From the NCBI GenBank assembly GCA_030278955.1, contig JAOANR010000009.1, positions 42,194,176-42,258,175 on the forward strand: a stretch of DNA of 64,000 nt. Reading direction: 5' to 3'. Position numbers and translations under genes: made by a program. Below are positions 42,501 through 53,056 of this stretch, piece after piece. The DNA comes from Hygrophila difformis. Its lineage: Eukaryota > Streptophyta > Magnoliopsida > Lamiales > Acanthaceae. The notes below the pieces were generated by a model that searched no databases, had not been told where the DNA came from, and saw nothing but the letters and a program-made list of their open reading frames with translations. How positions within the stretch are numbered: the first letter of the stretch is position 1; every line of letters starts with the position of its first letter.

Positions 42501-43029
42501 TAGTTAGCTTTCCTTCTGGACACGAGTTGCTAAGAGTAACAACAAGCGTGTCCCAACTCTCCGGCAAGGAGCTTAGTAGCAATAGAGCTTGCAGCTCATC
42601 ATCAACCTTCATCTCGATCTTTGTGAGTTGATTCACAAGACCTTTGAAGGTATTCAAGTGCTCAATCATGCTCTGGCCATCCTTGTATTCCAACTTCACC
42701 AACCGACGAACCAAGTGAGCTTTGTTCCGAGGTGTCTTCTTTTGAATCATGGACTCTAGTTTGGTCCATAATTCATATGCATTAGTGTAGGTGGAAACAT
42801 GCTCAAACAAACTTCGATCGATGTACTTACGGATCATTGCGACTGATTTCCTATTCAAGAGATCCCATTCGGCATCTTTCTTGCCCTCCGGCTTCTTCTC
42901 ATTCTTGATAGGCTCGTACAGATCCTTGCAGTATAAATGATCCTCCATCATCGGCTTCCAATAGGAGTAGTTGTCGGCTGTGAGCTTGAACATATCACCA
43001 TCGTGCATCACAACACCTTCCATCGTCAA
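39550..43029 (-). CDS. copia gag-pol polyprotein: gag, protease, integrase, RT
   Basis: A 1159-residue open frame starting MTMEGVVMHDG, 45 bp inside the right LTR/PBS. Gag is at about residues 10-215, with a CCHC knuckle C-YY-C-GKVG-H-KKSE-C (about 238-251). Protease DSGAS is at about 310. GAG-pre-integrase LWHKRLGHMS is at about 436. Integrase has the zinc-binding H/C pairs, TFIDDHS (about 515), ADNGGEY (about 562) and an E in GVAERMNR (about 600). An acidic/Ser linker follows (about 740-810), then RT with KWVYKLK, LDVKTAFLHGDLEE and the YVDD active site (about 1025). The catalytic residues I can see are intact. The protein would make particles, process itself, copy element RNA and integrate the cDNA. 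It ends early at the first RNase H frameshift. Confidence 0.95.
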   Translation of the reverse strand: MTMEGVVMHDGDMFKLTADNYSYWKPMMEDHLYCKDLYEPIKNEKKPEGKKDAEWDLLNRKSVAMIRKYIDRSLFEHVSTYTNAYELWTKLESMIQKKTPRNKAHLVRRLVKLEYKDGQSMIEHLNTFKGLVNQLTKIEMKVDDELQALLLLSSLPESWDTLVVTLSNSCPEGKLTMDIVADSLLNEEARRKERGDSAHYGANVMENRGRNEIRGRSINRSRDKSRGHSKSRTRVTCYYCGKVGHKKSECRNLKRDQRNGVVKQDLIEPKKHEEKSTAAIATENKEDIFLIREENYLNIACDDSTWIIDSGASCHVTPHREFFSTYKSGNFGTVKMGNHVSSKIVGIGNITLLTNTGWELVLKDVRHVPDMRLNLISAGKLDDVGYINQLGAGRWKLSRNNIIVAKGIKDGTLYITQAKLCMGETNVAQDRPCLELWHKRLGHMSEKGLQILARKEDLADMKGKTLDPCTHCLVGKQHRVTFSRSNQPHRRKHILDLVHTDVCSMTEKSMGSALYFVTFIDDHSRKVFAYLLKTKDQVIDVFKEFHARVERETGLKLKCVRADNGGEYRGPFDAYYRSHGIKLEKTPPKTPQLNGVAERMNRTITERVRCMLSHAKLPKSFWGEAVATAVSIINYSPSVPLDGDIPEEVWTGKRVSYNRFKVFGCRAFVHVPKDERAKLDSKTKECIYLGTPHNEFGYRLWDPTAKRIVRSRDVIFFEDQTIEDFRNEKKLMVRCRASPDTPTVEHNDQGEQAAEDADAEIPTSNDISNEDVSSESGDTESSQEEGETLQPQLRRSTRERKHSTRYPPDEYVIFTSEGEPQNYKKAMEDQHKEEWLKAMHEEMQSLHENHTYDLVELPKGRRALKKKWVYKLKMEDGGTRPRYKARIVVKGCGQKKGIDFEEIFSPVIKMQSIRVVLGLAACLDLEIEQLDVKTAFLHGDLEEEIYMEQPEGFMEPGKEHLVCRLKKSLYGLKQAPRQWYKKFDSFMAQHQFQKTRSDHCVFIKRYPNGEFIILLLYVDDMLIVGHDEKKIETLKKALSRSFSMKDLGPAKQILGMKITRDRSKRLLWLSQERYIEKVLERFNMDKAKPVGVPLGGHFKLTKKQCPTSEKEKEEMEKFPYSSAVGSLMYAMVCTRPDIAFAVGMVSRFLSNPGKEHWEL

Positions 43030-43074
43030 TCTAGCAGGATGATGGCTTCAACGAACGAGGCTCTGATACCACTT

Positions 43075-43509
43075 TGTTGGGAAGAACACGTATTAGCAGC
43101 GGAACTCTTTCCCAAGTGTATGTGCAAGTGTTGGATATCCTCACTATAATAGTGACACTCTCTCTCAAGGATAAGGAAAACTCTCAAAGATGAAGAAAGC
43201 TCTTCAAAGAAATAAAGAACTTTTATTGATCACTCAACACTTACAACTCTTGAAGTATTGTGGTAGTGCTTGTGCTCTTGTGTTGTGTTGTGGTTGGTTG
43301 TTGGTTGTTAAATGACCACACCACCTCTATTTATACTAGCCTACGGAACATTCTAGAACACTTCTTTACTAATCTAGAATCCTTTAGAAATGTGGACTAA
43401 TGTGGAATGATTTAGATCTATCTAGAACCTTAGAGATACTAAGGAGATAATTCAAGCATATTCAAGATTGTTGTAGATAATTCTAGAACTTGTAGGAGGG
43501 ACCACAACA
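43075..43509 (-). repeat. 5' LTR of the young copia element
   Basis: 435 bp, TGTTGGGAAGAACACG to CCACAACA, next to the PBS complement at about 43060-43071. Confidence 0.95.
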
Positions 43510-43514
43510 AACTG

Positions 43515-44216
43515 ATATTTTGACTGTCAACTAAGAGTTGTGCCTATGTATATTGTATGCCTAGTTTGGGCTATATGAGCTTCATATATATTCAATATGC
43601 ACCATTTGGGCTATTATTAGAATATACATACCCGTTTGGCTAATGTGAGTATGTTAATGATGATAGTTAAATACATCATTTTTACTATATTTGCCAAAGC
43701 AATGTATTGCTGATTACTAGTATGCAATGCTCCCATATGTTGTGTGTTATGCTAACATTATTTACGCTTGTGTTCCATCTGGTTTTTAAGAAAGAAACCA
43801 AATTAGTGTGATGTGTTATGCCCAGGTACAATATCTCGAGAAGAGTCTATTTGTTGGGTAGAGTTGTCGTTTGCCCACAGTGCACCAATTCAATTCAACA
43901 CCGACTTAGTCAATAGAAAGAATGTGTTGCATTGGAATAGGTACATGTATGTTAAGATTCATGCATCATATGGATATTTGCTTTACAAATTTTAACATAC
44001 TGTCTGGTATGAGATAGGTGAGTTGGTTAATGGTTTCTCTTCTTTATATTTCTTGTATATTATGATGTACTATTGACTATTATAGTGTTATTATATATGT
44101 TAATTTATGCATAATGGGGCATTACAACTTTTCACTTCAAGAAAATGTTAAGATTTTACATTTCATACTCAAAATTTGTATTTTAAACGCAACAATTCCC
44201 CTACCAAACACCTAAT
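43515..44216. other. intergenic sequence, no gene seen
   Basis: AT-rich, no coding region supported. It includes short tandem-like stretches around TTTGGGCTAT and ATATTCAATATGC (43565-43640) of unknown meaning. Confidence 0.4.
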
Positions 44217-44853
44217 GAGATCATCTCCAACGCACCCTGCAATTTGCAAAATTGTGGGTGCAAATGGAGGGTGGGGCTCCAACCCACCCTGCAAAATTGC
44301 GGCACCCTCCTTCCCAAATGGGAGGGTGCTACAGTGTTCCCGCCCAAATAGGTGGAACACTATTCATAGCCGTGCATTTCTTCTTTTTTTTTTTTTTTGA
44401 TTTTTTGTTTTTCACTCAAGGGCTTTGCTAATTTTAAATATTGTATTTTGACCCCAAGGTATTAAAATGAAAGTGTAGAATTCGATTTTGATTTCTAAAA
44501 TTTATATTTTATTTCGTTTATTTGAAATAAGTTTTATTTTTGTAATTTAAATATATTTTGTGTATAATTATTGTTGGATCACTTAATTTAAATTGGGATA
44601 ATTATAAAAAAAGGGCCATAACAAGGAGGCTCCGCTTTTAACCCATAACAAGTTGCAATTATGAAAACATGTCATAACAAACACACTTTTGTAAAAATTA
44701 GGCCATAGGACCTATTTGAAATTAATAAATGACCCAAACAACTTTTCCTTTATTTCATTTAAACCCCAAGAAAGTTTGACTTCATTTACTTTAGTTCTTT
44801 CTCAATATACTGAATTTTTCATTATATAAATGACACCTAATGCGCTTGAAAAT

Positions 44854-44866
44854 TGGTATCAGAGCC
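44854..44866 (+). other. tRNA-iMet primer-binding-site-like sequence
   Basis: TGGTATCAGAGCC, an exact plant retroelement or caulimovirid-type PBS, about 200 nt before the small ORF at 45067. No LTR end was seen directly upstream. Confidence 0.65.
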
Positions 44867-45066
44867 TACGTTGTATTTAAGAACATATTAATTATATTAT
44901 TTATAATATTTTATCTCTTAATGGTGAAGATTTATTTATTTAATGGATTCACTTAATTTGAAACCAACGAGTTATTTCCAAAGTTTGGAAGTAAAAAATA
45001 GAAATTTTCAGAGGAAATTCTTGAACTTGTCCATAAGACAAGATTTTATTAAAATTAATTTCTTTC

Positions 45067-45456
45067 ATGAAAATGAGAGGAATTGACTGGAAAGAAATTG
45101 TTCCAGATAGCTCTAAGTTCTCACAAGACTTAAGAGAAATCCAAAAGACGATTCAAGATTATGGTAATCGGGTATTAATTTTACCTGGAAAAAAAGATAA
45201 CTTGAATCAATCAACAGAGAAGATCTTGAAATTGTTTCAAGATTTAAAGAAAGAGATTTTAAATCTGAAATTTGATATTTTGGATATCAAGAAAAGGCAG
45301 AAGGATATTCCTAGATCTTCCAAGAACAGCCAAGCCAATATTAGAGATGCATTCGGACCCGTACAGGTTTTACATCAAAAAGGTAAAGCAAATATGGTTA
45401 TAAAGCAGAAATCACAAGAAGAGTTTATGATTAATCTCCTGAAAACAGTCGAATGA
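45067..45456 (+). CDS. small Lys-rich protein of a retroelement or pararetrovirus-like fragment
   Basis: A complete 129-residue frame from an ATG at 45067. It is rich in Lys, Gln, Leu and Ile with a heptad-like LKLFQDLKKEILNLKFDIL stretch (about residues 57-75), suggesting a coiled coil. The stop overlaps the next start as ATGA (45453-45456), a gene junction typical of badnavirus-like Caulimoviridae. It follows a PBS by about 200 nt. I do not recognise the family by motif. A small coiled-coil protein in front of a gag-like frame would fit a pararetrovirus ORF order, but an unusual LTR retroelement gag is the alternative. Confidence 0.5.
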   Translation: MKMRGIDWKEIVPDSSKFSQDLREIQKTIQDYGNRVLILPGKKDNLNQSTEKILKLFQDLKKEILNLKFDILDIKKRQKDIPRSSKNSQANIRDAFGPVQVLHQKGKANMVIKQKSQEEFMINLLKTVE

Positions 45457-45558
45457 GCGTTTCCATGGCAGATCTATCAGATCTACAAGAATTAGCAGAA
45501 TCATTTTCCCAACTCGGGATTATGGATCTAGTTAATGTAAAACCCAATGAAGTGCTTC
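45453..45558 (+). pseudogene. start of a gag/coat-like frame, split by element B
   Basis: This frame starts at the ATG of the ATGA overlap and runs into the target duplication of element B. It resumes in the same frame at 53062. Thirty-five codons are seen here; the N-terminus is acidic and Leu-rich (DLSDLQELAESFSQLGIMDL). See the entry at 53057. Confidence 0.5.
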
Positions 45559-46094
45559 TGTAACACCCCGGATTTGATCACCCAGGCCAGGGCATTACCG
45601 CCACACCTTCCCAAGCAAGACGCGAACCATTTCGAGCTCACTTGAGAAGATGCTAAGGCTAAGTTGTACCAATACTTAAAAATAATTTAAAAACCATTCA
45701 ATAAGTGCCCGAAGGTTTAAATCAGAGTTAAATCTAACATACATAATTTAAAGCAGTGCGGAAGCTAAGGGCCAAACACGGCCAAACATGAGTTTGGAAT
45801 TCGTAAAAGAATTTAAAAACAAGTGCGACAAGTCTTCGGAAATTCCCATCCCAAATGTAAATGCGATGCGCTAATCTTCAACATCTGAAAAAAAATGAGA
45901 CAACGTATCTATCAGTACAAAGGTACTGAGTAAGTTAATGTATAGCATAACGAATTTTAAAGTTTTTAGAAGAGAGATTTAAAGATATAATTTATAATTT
46001 AAAAAGGAAGGTCGAGTAAAAATAATTCCGGAAGATTCTTACACTTTACCATACGAATAATATATCATTATTCATTTTTTTTCGAGAACAACCA

Positions 46095-46376
46095 TTCTTG
46101 GGGAATCAAACCCACAAGAGCTCAAACATATTCTTTTACCAATGTTTCCATATTTCAAATACATTCTTTTACCATTTTTGGGGAATCAAACCCGCAAGAG
46201 CTCAAACACCTTCATTTACCATTGTTCATTATGATCGAGGACACTTCGTCCTTGGGGAATCGAACCCGCAAGAACTCAATATACATCCTAGGGAATCGAA
46301 CCCATAGGAGTCAACAATATCCTGGGGAATCGAACCCGCAGGAAAAACATACACCTTGGGGAATCGAACCCTCAAG
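46095..46376 (-). repeat. six-unit stem-loop / B-box-like array in the LTR of element B
   Basis: Units at about 46096, 46177, 46250, 46286, 46321 and 46354. Arms pair as CTTG/CAAG, CCTA/TAGG and CCTG/CAGG around GGGAATC(A/G)AACCC. The other LTR has the same array at about 50849-51130. Confidence 0.9.
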
Positions 46377-48011
46377 GCAAGTGAAAGTAGCGGACCCTAT
46401 ACAGACACACTCCGGAGCCCTAGATAACCCATACGGATACATCTAGGAGTATAGACTCATACAATCACGCAACATAATTTCCTTGGCGCCGTTTTGGCCA
46501 CCAAAAAGAGGGGGCGGCCCAACGAGCTCGCGCCAAGTGCACTTACCCTCTAAAATTGGGCATCTAACTCGATCAAAACTCACAAAGTTTCAAAATCCAC
46601 ATTTTAATCATTACAACCCATGTCTACATTTCCAGAATTCATAAGATTCATCAAAGAGTAGCAATCGACTCAAAAACTACCGAAACGTACGAAACCAAAT
46701 TTCACCGGTAAGACTACACTGTGGCAGTTTTCAAAATCGTAATAGGAAATGTAGTAAAACTTTGTGAAAAATTCTGAAAATTTTACAGGTGCTAGGCGAC
46801 ATCAAAATAAACATTTTTCTCAGAAATAGGCCTTAGCAAATTCGGACTCTAAGTCGCTCAAAAAAAATCATTTCAGAAACTTGTTTTCAAAAGGGTGCAA
46901 AGACCACTGTTCATCCGACCACAGCTTACTTAAAAATCCATAACAATTCGAAGGTTGATCCAAAAGTTCTGAAATTTAACAGGAGTAAACTAGACACACA
47001 GATGAACAATTTTCATGAAGAAGTCAACCATCAAAAACGACCATAGCTAGGAGAAATATGAACTACAAAACTGAACATGCTAGGAATTTAAATCTGTCAC
47101 CAAGTATAGCAGAAAATACCAGATCCGATTTCGTCGACCAAACCAAGTCCAAAAATTATGAAAATTTACAGGAACCATCTTTAAAGTGTAGGGAACATTT
47201 TTCATTTAGACAAGTTCTTCCAAAAATGAACGGATCTTGACGAAAAACGCTGAACAAATAAACTACTCGGATAGAAACCCTAATTGACAGTTTTGGCACA
47301 AGATGAAAACCGAACCATATCTCGAAGAATACGCAACCAAACACTCTAAAAATTGGTATGCACATCATTAACTTACTTATGGTTGGATTAGAATCGAAAA
47401 TCCCTCTTCTTGTTTGCTCCAAAGTCGACCAACACAGTCCCCTCTTCCACAATCTATCGAATGGATCCTATTTTGAGGTGTTTGGAGAAAAACTAGATGT
47501 TAGGGCTTGAAATCCGACCTTATGATTAAGGATTTGGATTAGAACACTTACCTAGATGTAGGAGGATGGATTGCAACCCTCCCAACTCGACCAAGGCCCT
47601 AGGAACAAGAAGAACAAGCCTCCACTCTCACCAACACTCAAACTAATTTCTGATTTTCGGACTAGTGAATTGGGAGGAGTTTGGTGGGTGAGTTTGAATA
47701 GATTTAGGGGTGTGCAAGACTTCAAAGGCTGCCTTGATGTGTCTTGGAACTCTTGGGGGCTTAATGACAGTCCAAACCTCGAAATTACACCCCCCCATTA
47801 CTCCCCATTCACCCCACTTCCCTACATGATTCAATGAATGCTTAATTGTACATGTATCCTTCTTAATCCAAGTTGTAGGGAGGTTTAATATATCCAAAAA
47901 TTATCCAAATGAGTCCCAAAACATCCCCTAAAGTCTGAGGATCGGATTTGGATTGGTTGGAGTCGTCACATCTCGAAAATGGAGCTGAAAACGCGTGCAA
48001 TGCATGAGAGC

Positions 48012-48077
48012 ACCATCCTGCCGCCGCCGCCGCGCTGGTGGCGCGCCGGCGCGTCGCCGCCGCGCGGCCACCTGGTC
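48012..48077. other. GC-rich palindromic block in the LTR of element B
   Basis: Nearly all G/C in an otherwise AT-rich LTR, with GCCGCCGCC, GGCGCGCC and GCGCGGCC words. Comparable blocks are at 52768-52832, about 9825-9915, 21260-21350 and 61120-61175 in the related LTRs. Confidence 0.7.
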
Positions 48078-48301
48078 GCGTTTTCTTCTTCTTTTTTTTT
48101 TTTTTATGATTTTAAATTCTAAAATCATAATATGGAATCATCCGAGATCGCTGGATAATCCGATAACTCTCTTCGAGTTGCTATCGTCCGAAAATATTTA
48201 ATTCCGCTCTCTCGGAATTATTTCGGTTGCGATAGTTAAATCCAATTTTTTTTTTTTTTTTTTTGGATTTAATAATCGACGTTGATTTCTCGGGTATTAC
48301 A

Positions 48302-48492
48302 GTCTACCCCCCTTAGAAATCAACTTCGTCCTCGAAGTTGGGTCGCACTCGGAAAGCAACACCAACATAAGTAGTTTTACACGCATAGAATTATTGAGGC
48401 TCGAAAATTAAATTCTTACCTCAACGCGTGACATCTCTGCGGGGTATCACATCCTCTTCCCCTTAGGACCGCAGTTATGTCCCCATAACTGC
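48302..48492 (-). other. PPT and 3' internal region of element B
   Basis: The complement reads AAGGGGGGTAGAC directly before the LTR start, preceded on the sense strand by AACTTCGAGGACGAAGTT. Noncoding. Confidence 0.8.
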
Positions 48493-49653
48493 CTATGAAT
48501 TTTCTTCTTGCTGGTTGCGATTCTGTTGTGGCCTCTGTCCTTGATTATTGGGATGATTTGGCCCAGTTGGCCGATTCTCGTGTGGAGGGTTCACCAGATC
48601 CAACCTCTTCTCGATCATCTCCTCGCGAACATTGCATTCTCTAATCATGTGGTCTTTCCCACCACATCTATAACAAGTTCCACGCTTAGGGCACTCGCGT
48701 ACCAGATGAGCTTTGTGGCACTGCGGACATCGTGGTATGGATGTACCACAGGTGTCATTTCTTCTGTTGTTCAAACCTCTGTCTGCATTCTCCTTAGGTC
48801 TATTGAACTTAGCTTGACCATTATCCTTCCTCAATTTGTTATTATTGTTACTTCGATTCTTTTTCTCAAATCCTTGCGAGCCCTTGGTCGACTCACCATT
48901 GTCCTTGCGTTTCAGCTGCTGGACACGAGCAATTGCTACAGCTCGGTCATACACTGTCTGAAGTGAAGTGTATTGCCCTCCAACCAGTATCTCCCTGATA
49001 CTGAGGTTCAACCCCATTTCAAATTTCTGAGCCTTGTCAGAATCAGTGGGCACGAGTCTCGGAGCAAAGCGAACTAACTCCTTGAACTTGGTATAATATT
49101 CTTGCACCGTTTTTCCTCCTTGTCGTAAGTTAATAAACTCTTCATACTTTGCAGCCTTAGTGCTCAGTGGATAAAACCTCTCTCTCAGTGCTTCCTCAAA
49201 TTCTCCCCATGTATAAACCTTCTCAACCCCGGCCAAATCTCCTTGGAGATGTTGCCACCACTCGTCTGCCTCTCCATCCAGATAATAGGTCGCCACTCGA
49301 ACCTTCTCGTTCTCGGGGCATTTGACGGCAGTAAGAAGCTTGTCAAAAGTTCGGATCCAATTCTCCAACTTGGTAGGGTCCTCTTGGCCGTCATAATGAG
49401 GTGGTTTGTAGGGGTTCACCAATGCTAGGTAGTTGCCTCGGGCTACCGGCGGTGGTACACCCGCTTGTGCACGTTGCACCTCGGCATTTCCTAGTGCTAC
49501 GAGAACTTCCTCAATATTCCTTAGACGCTCATCCATATTGGTGGGAACAGGAGGCACTCGCTCTCCTACGTTTTGAGGAATGTCATTGTCATTAGGTGCG
49601 TTAGCACCACCGTTGTTTGGGACTACCCTCCTTGGCCTTCCCCTAGGTGCCAT
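48493..49653 (-). CDS. gypsy gag protein of element B
   Basis: An intact 386-residue frame starting MAPRGRPRRVVPNNG. The capsid domain covers about residues 75-215, with WIRTFDKLL, EWWQHL, GKTVQEYYTKFKELVRFAP and KFEMGLNLSIREI. A basic Asn/Arg-rich linker follows, then CPQC..AHLVREC (about 308-319) and a complete CCHC knuckle C-YR-C-GGKD-H-MIRE-C (about 325-338). It ends with a Gln/Asn-rich tail. It is homologous to the gag of element A along its length but keeps the knuckle Cys that A has lost. It is the only protein encoded by this element; other functions would have to come in trans. Confidence 0.95.
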   Translation of the reverse strand: MAPRGRPRRVVPNNGGANAPNDNDIPQNVGERVPPVPTNMDERLRNIEEVLVALGNAEVQRAQAGVPPPVARGNYLALVNPYKPPHYDGQEDPTKLENWIRTFDKLLTAVKCPENEKVRVATYYLDGEADEWWQHLQGDLAGVEKVYTWGEFEEALRERFYPLSTKAAKYEEFINLRQGGKTVQEYYTKFKELVRFAPRLVPTDSDKAQKFEMGLNLSIREILVGGQYTSLQTVYDRAVAIARVQQLKRKDNGESTKGSQGFEKKNRSNNNNKLRKDNGQAKFNRPKENADRGLNNRRNDTCGTSIPRCPQCHKAHLVRECPKRGTCYRCGGKDHMIRECNVREEMIEKRLDLVNPPHENRPTGPNHPNNQGQRPQQNRNQQEENS

Positions 49654-50115
49654 TTTCTGTTATCCAAGCACGCGAAGATGAGTTTCTAATCTAAGGCACG
49701 TTAGCAGTCAGGAAGATCTAATAATAGGAAGGGTAAGAGGAGAGAATAGATATGTGCAAACTAAGCACCCTTGACCAAGTTCTAAGGCTAAAGTAAGGTT
49801 AGATTCAAGTTAGTGGCTCTTAAGGCAACGTCAATCGACATACCAACTAAGAACGTTATCAAATACACGTGACTTGCATATATATACCTTGGAGCATTAA
49901 AAAAAAATGATGGATGTATGCAAATGCATCCCCCCAAAAAAAATACTTATGTATTTTTCAAGACTTGTCGGAATAATTGTTACATAATTCCCATGGGTTT
50001 TAAAATAAAATTCATTTCCATGGAAATAATATTTGAAATGCTTAAAAGTAATACTGAATATTTTGGGCCTCTATAGTGGGCCGAAAAATAATAGCTTTTA
50101 AAAAAAAATTTTCGG
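49654..50115 (-). other. 5' leader of element B
   Basis: Noncoding leader between gag and the PBS array. AT-rich, with an inverted-repeat CCATGGGTT...CCATGGAAA pair near 49990-50025, also seen in the leaders of A and C. Confidence 0.6.
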
Positions 50116-50312
50116 GCTCTGATACCACTTTGGTATCAGATAATATCTTTAAAATAATAGCTTTAAAATATTCCGGCTCTGATACCACTTTGGTATCAGA
50201 TAATATCTTTAAAATAATAGCTTTAAAATATTCCGGGCTCTGATACCACTCTGGTATCAGATAATATCTTTAAAATAATAGCTTTAAAATATTCCGGGCT
50301 CTGATACCACTT
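50116..50312 (-). repeat. tandem array of four primer binding sites
   Basis: The complement of TGGTATCAGAGC occurs at 50116-50127, 50176-50187, 50237-50248 and 50298-50309, in tandem units of 60, 61 and 61 bp. In the first three units it is followed after three bases by a direct TGGTATCAGA, so each makes a perfect 10-bp inverted repeat. Only the last copy is at the normal distance (3 nt) from the LTR. Confidence 0.95.
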
Positions 50313-53056
50313 TGTAACACCCCGGATTTGATCACCCAGGCCAGGGCATTACCGCCACACCTTCCCAAGCAAGACGCGAACCATTTCGAGCTCACTTGAG
50401 AAGATGCTAAGGCTAAGTTGTACCAATACTTAAAAATAATTTAAAAACCATTCAATAAGTGCCCGAAGGTTTAAATCAGAGTTAAGTCTAACATACATAA
50501 TTTAAAGCAGTGCGGAAGCTAAGGGCCAAACACGGCCAAACATGAGTTTGGAATTCGTAAAAGAATTTAAAAACAAGTGCGACAAGTCTTCGGAAATTCC
50601 CATCCCAAATGTAAATGCGATGCGCTAATCTTCAACATCTGAAAAAAAATGAGACAACGTATCTATTAGTACAAAGGTACTGAGTAAGTTAATGTATAGC
50701 ATAACGAATTTTAAAGTTTTTAGAAGAGAGATTTAAAGATATAATTTATAATTTAAAAAGGAAGGTCGAGTAAAAATAATTCCGGAAGATTCTTACACTT
50801 TACCATACGAATAATATATCATTATTCATTTTTTTTCGAGAACAACCATTCTTGGGGAATCAAACCCACAAGAGCTCAAACATATTCTTTTACCAATGTT
50901 TCCATATTTCAAATACATTCTTTTACCATTTTTGGGGAATCAAACCCGCAAGAGCTCAAACACCTTCATTTACCATTGTTCATTATGATCGAGGACACTT
51001 CGTCCTTGGGGAATCGAACCCGCAAGAACTCAATATACATCCTAGGGAATCGAACCCATAGGAGTCAACAATATCCTGGGGAATCGAACCCGCAGGAAAA
51101 ACATACACCTTGGGGAATCGAACCCTCAAGGCAAGTGAAAGTAGCGGACCCTATACAGACACACTCCGGAGCCCTAGATAACCCATACGGATACATCTAG
51201 GAGTATAGACTCATACAATCACGCAACATAATTTCCTTGGCGCCGTTTTGGCCACCAAAAAGAGGGGGCGGCCCAACGAGCTCACGCCAAGTGCACTTAC
51301 CCTCTAAAATTGGGCATCTAACTCGATCAAAACTCACAAAGTTTCAAAATCCACATTTTAATCATTACAACCCATGTCTACATTTCCAGAATTCATAAGA
51401 TTCATCAAAGAGTAGCAATCGACTCAAAAACTACCGAAACGTACGAAACCAAATTTCACCGGTAAGACTACACTGTGGCAGTTTTCAAAATTGTATTAGG
51501 AAATGTAGTAAAACTTTGTGAAAAATTCTGAAAATTTTACAGGTGCTAGGCGACATCAAAATAAACATTTTTCTCAGAAATAGGCCTTAGCAAATTCGGA
51601 CTCTAAGTCGCTCAAAAAAAATCATTTCAGAAACTTGTTTTCAAAAGGGTGCAAAGACCACTGTTCATCCGACCACAGCTTACTTAAAAATCCATAACAA
51701 TTCGAAGGTTGATCCAAAAGTTCTGAAATTTAACAGGAGTAAACTAGACACACAGATGAACAATTTTCATGAAGAAGTCGACCATCAAAAACGACCATAG
51801 CTAGGAGAAATATGAACTACAAAACTGAACATGCTAGGAATTTAAATCTGTCACCAAGTATAGCAGAAAATACCAGATCCGATTTCGTCGAACAAACCAA
51901 GTCCAAAAATTATGAAAATTTACAGGAACCATCTTTAAAGTGTAGGGAACATTTTTCATTTAGACAAGTTCTTCCAAAAATGAACGGATCTTGACGAAAA
52001 ACGCTGAACAAATAAACTACTCGGATAGAAACCCTAATTGACAGTTTTGGCACAAGATGAAAACCGAACCATATCTCGAAGAATACTCAACCAAACACTC
52101 TAAAAATTGGTATGCACATCATTAACTTACTTATGGTTGGATTAGAATCGAAAATCCCTCTTCTTGTTTGCTCCAAAGTCGACCAACACAGTCCCCTCTT
52201 CCACAATCTATCGAATGGATCCTATTTTGAGGTATTTGGAGAAAAACTAGATGTTAGGGCTTGAAATCCGACCTTATGATTAAGGATTTGGATTAGAACA
52301 CTTACCTAGATGTAGGAGGATGGATTGCAACCCTCCCAACTCGACCAAGGCCCTAGGAACAAGAAGAACAAGCCTCCACTCTCACCAACACTCAAACTAA
52401 TTTCTGATTTTCGGACTAGTGAATTGGGAGGAGTTTGGTGGGTGAGTTTGAATAGATTTAGGGGTGTGCAAGACTTCAAGGGCTGCCTTGATGTGTCTTG
52501 GAACTCTTGGGGGCTTAATGACAGTCCAAACCTCGAAATTACACCCCCCCCCCATTACTCCCCATTCACCCCACTTCCCAACATGATTCAATGAATGCTT
52601 AATTGTACATGTATCCTTCTTAATCCAAGTTGTAGGGAGGTTTAATATATCCAAAAATTATCCAAATGAGTCCCAAAACATCCCCTAAAGTCTGAGGATC
52701 GGATTTGGATTGGTTGGAGTCGTCACATCTCGAAAATGGAGCCGAAAACGCGTGCAATGCATGAGAGCACCATCCTGCCGCCGCCGCCGCGCTGGTGGCG
52801 CGCCGGCGCGTCGCCGCCGCGCGGCCACCTGGTCGTGTTTTCTTCTTCTTTTTTTTTTTTTTATGATTTTAAATTCTAAAATCATAATATGGAATTATCC
52901 GAGATCGCTGGATAATCCGATAACTCTCTTCGAGTTGCTATCGTCCGAAGATATTTAATTCCGCTCTCTCGGAATTATTTCGGTTGCGATAGTTAAATCC
53001 AATTTTTTTTTTTTTTTTTGGATTTAATAATCGACGTTGATTTCTCGGGTATTACA
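50313..53056 (-). repeat. 5' LTR of element B
   Basis: 2744 bp, nearly identical to 45559-48301. Confidence 0.95.

Larger units (their letters stand above)
38561..43509 (-). mobile_element. young Ty1/copia element (Tork/Tnt1-like)
   Basis: 4949 bp with 435-bp LTRs (38561-38995 and 43075-43509) that differ at about six positions by eye, flanked by a perfect AACTG duplication (38556-38560 and 43510-43514). The complement of TGGTATCAGAGC precedes the right LTR and a pyrimidine tract (CTCCCCCTTCCC) follows the left LTR, fixing minus orientation. One long frame covers gag to RT, and only two single-base lesions interrupt RNase H. The order integrase-RT-RNase H and the motifs fit copia; the Tnt1-like assignment rests on resemblance of the integrase region. 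Confidence 0.95.
45559..48301 (-). repeat. 3' LTR of element B
   Basis: 2743 bp, TGTAACACCCCGG to GGGTATTACA. It holds a six-unit stem-loop array (46095-46376) and a GC-rich, palindrome-rich block (48012-48077). Confidence 0.95.
45559..53056 (-). mobile_element. gag-only (TR-GAG-like) chromovirus-related element B
   Basis: 7498 bp with LTRs 45559-48301 and 50313-53056, flanked by a perfect GCTTC duplication (45554-45558 and 53057-53061). By eye the LTRs differ at well under one percent of sites, so insertion was recent. Minus orientation follows from the PPT complement (CTACCCCCCTTAG, from 48304) beside the left LTR and PBS complements beside the right LTR. The 2011-bp internal region encodes only gag. 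Ends and gag relate it to elements A, C and D. Confidence 0.95.
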
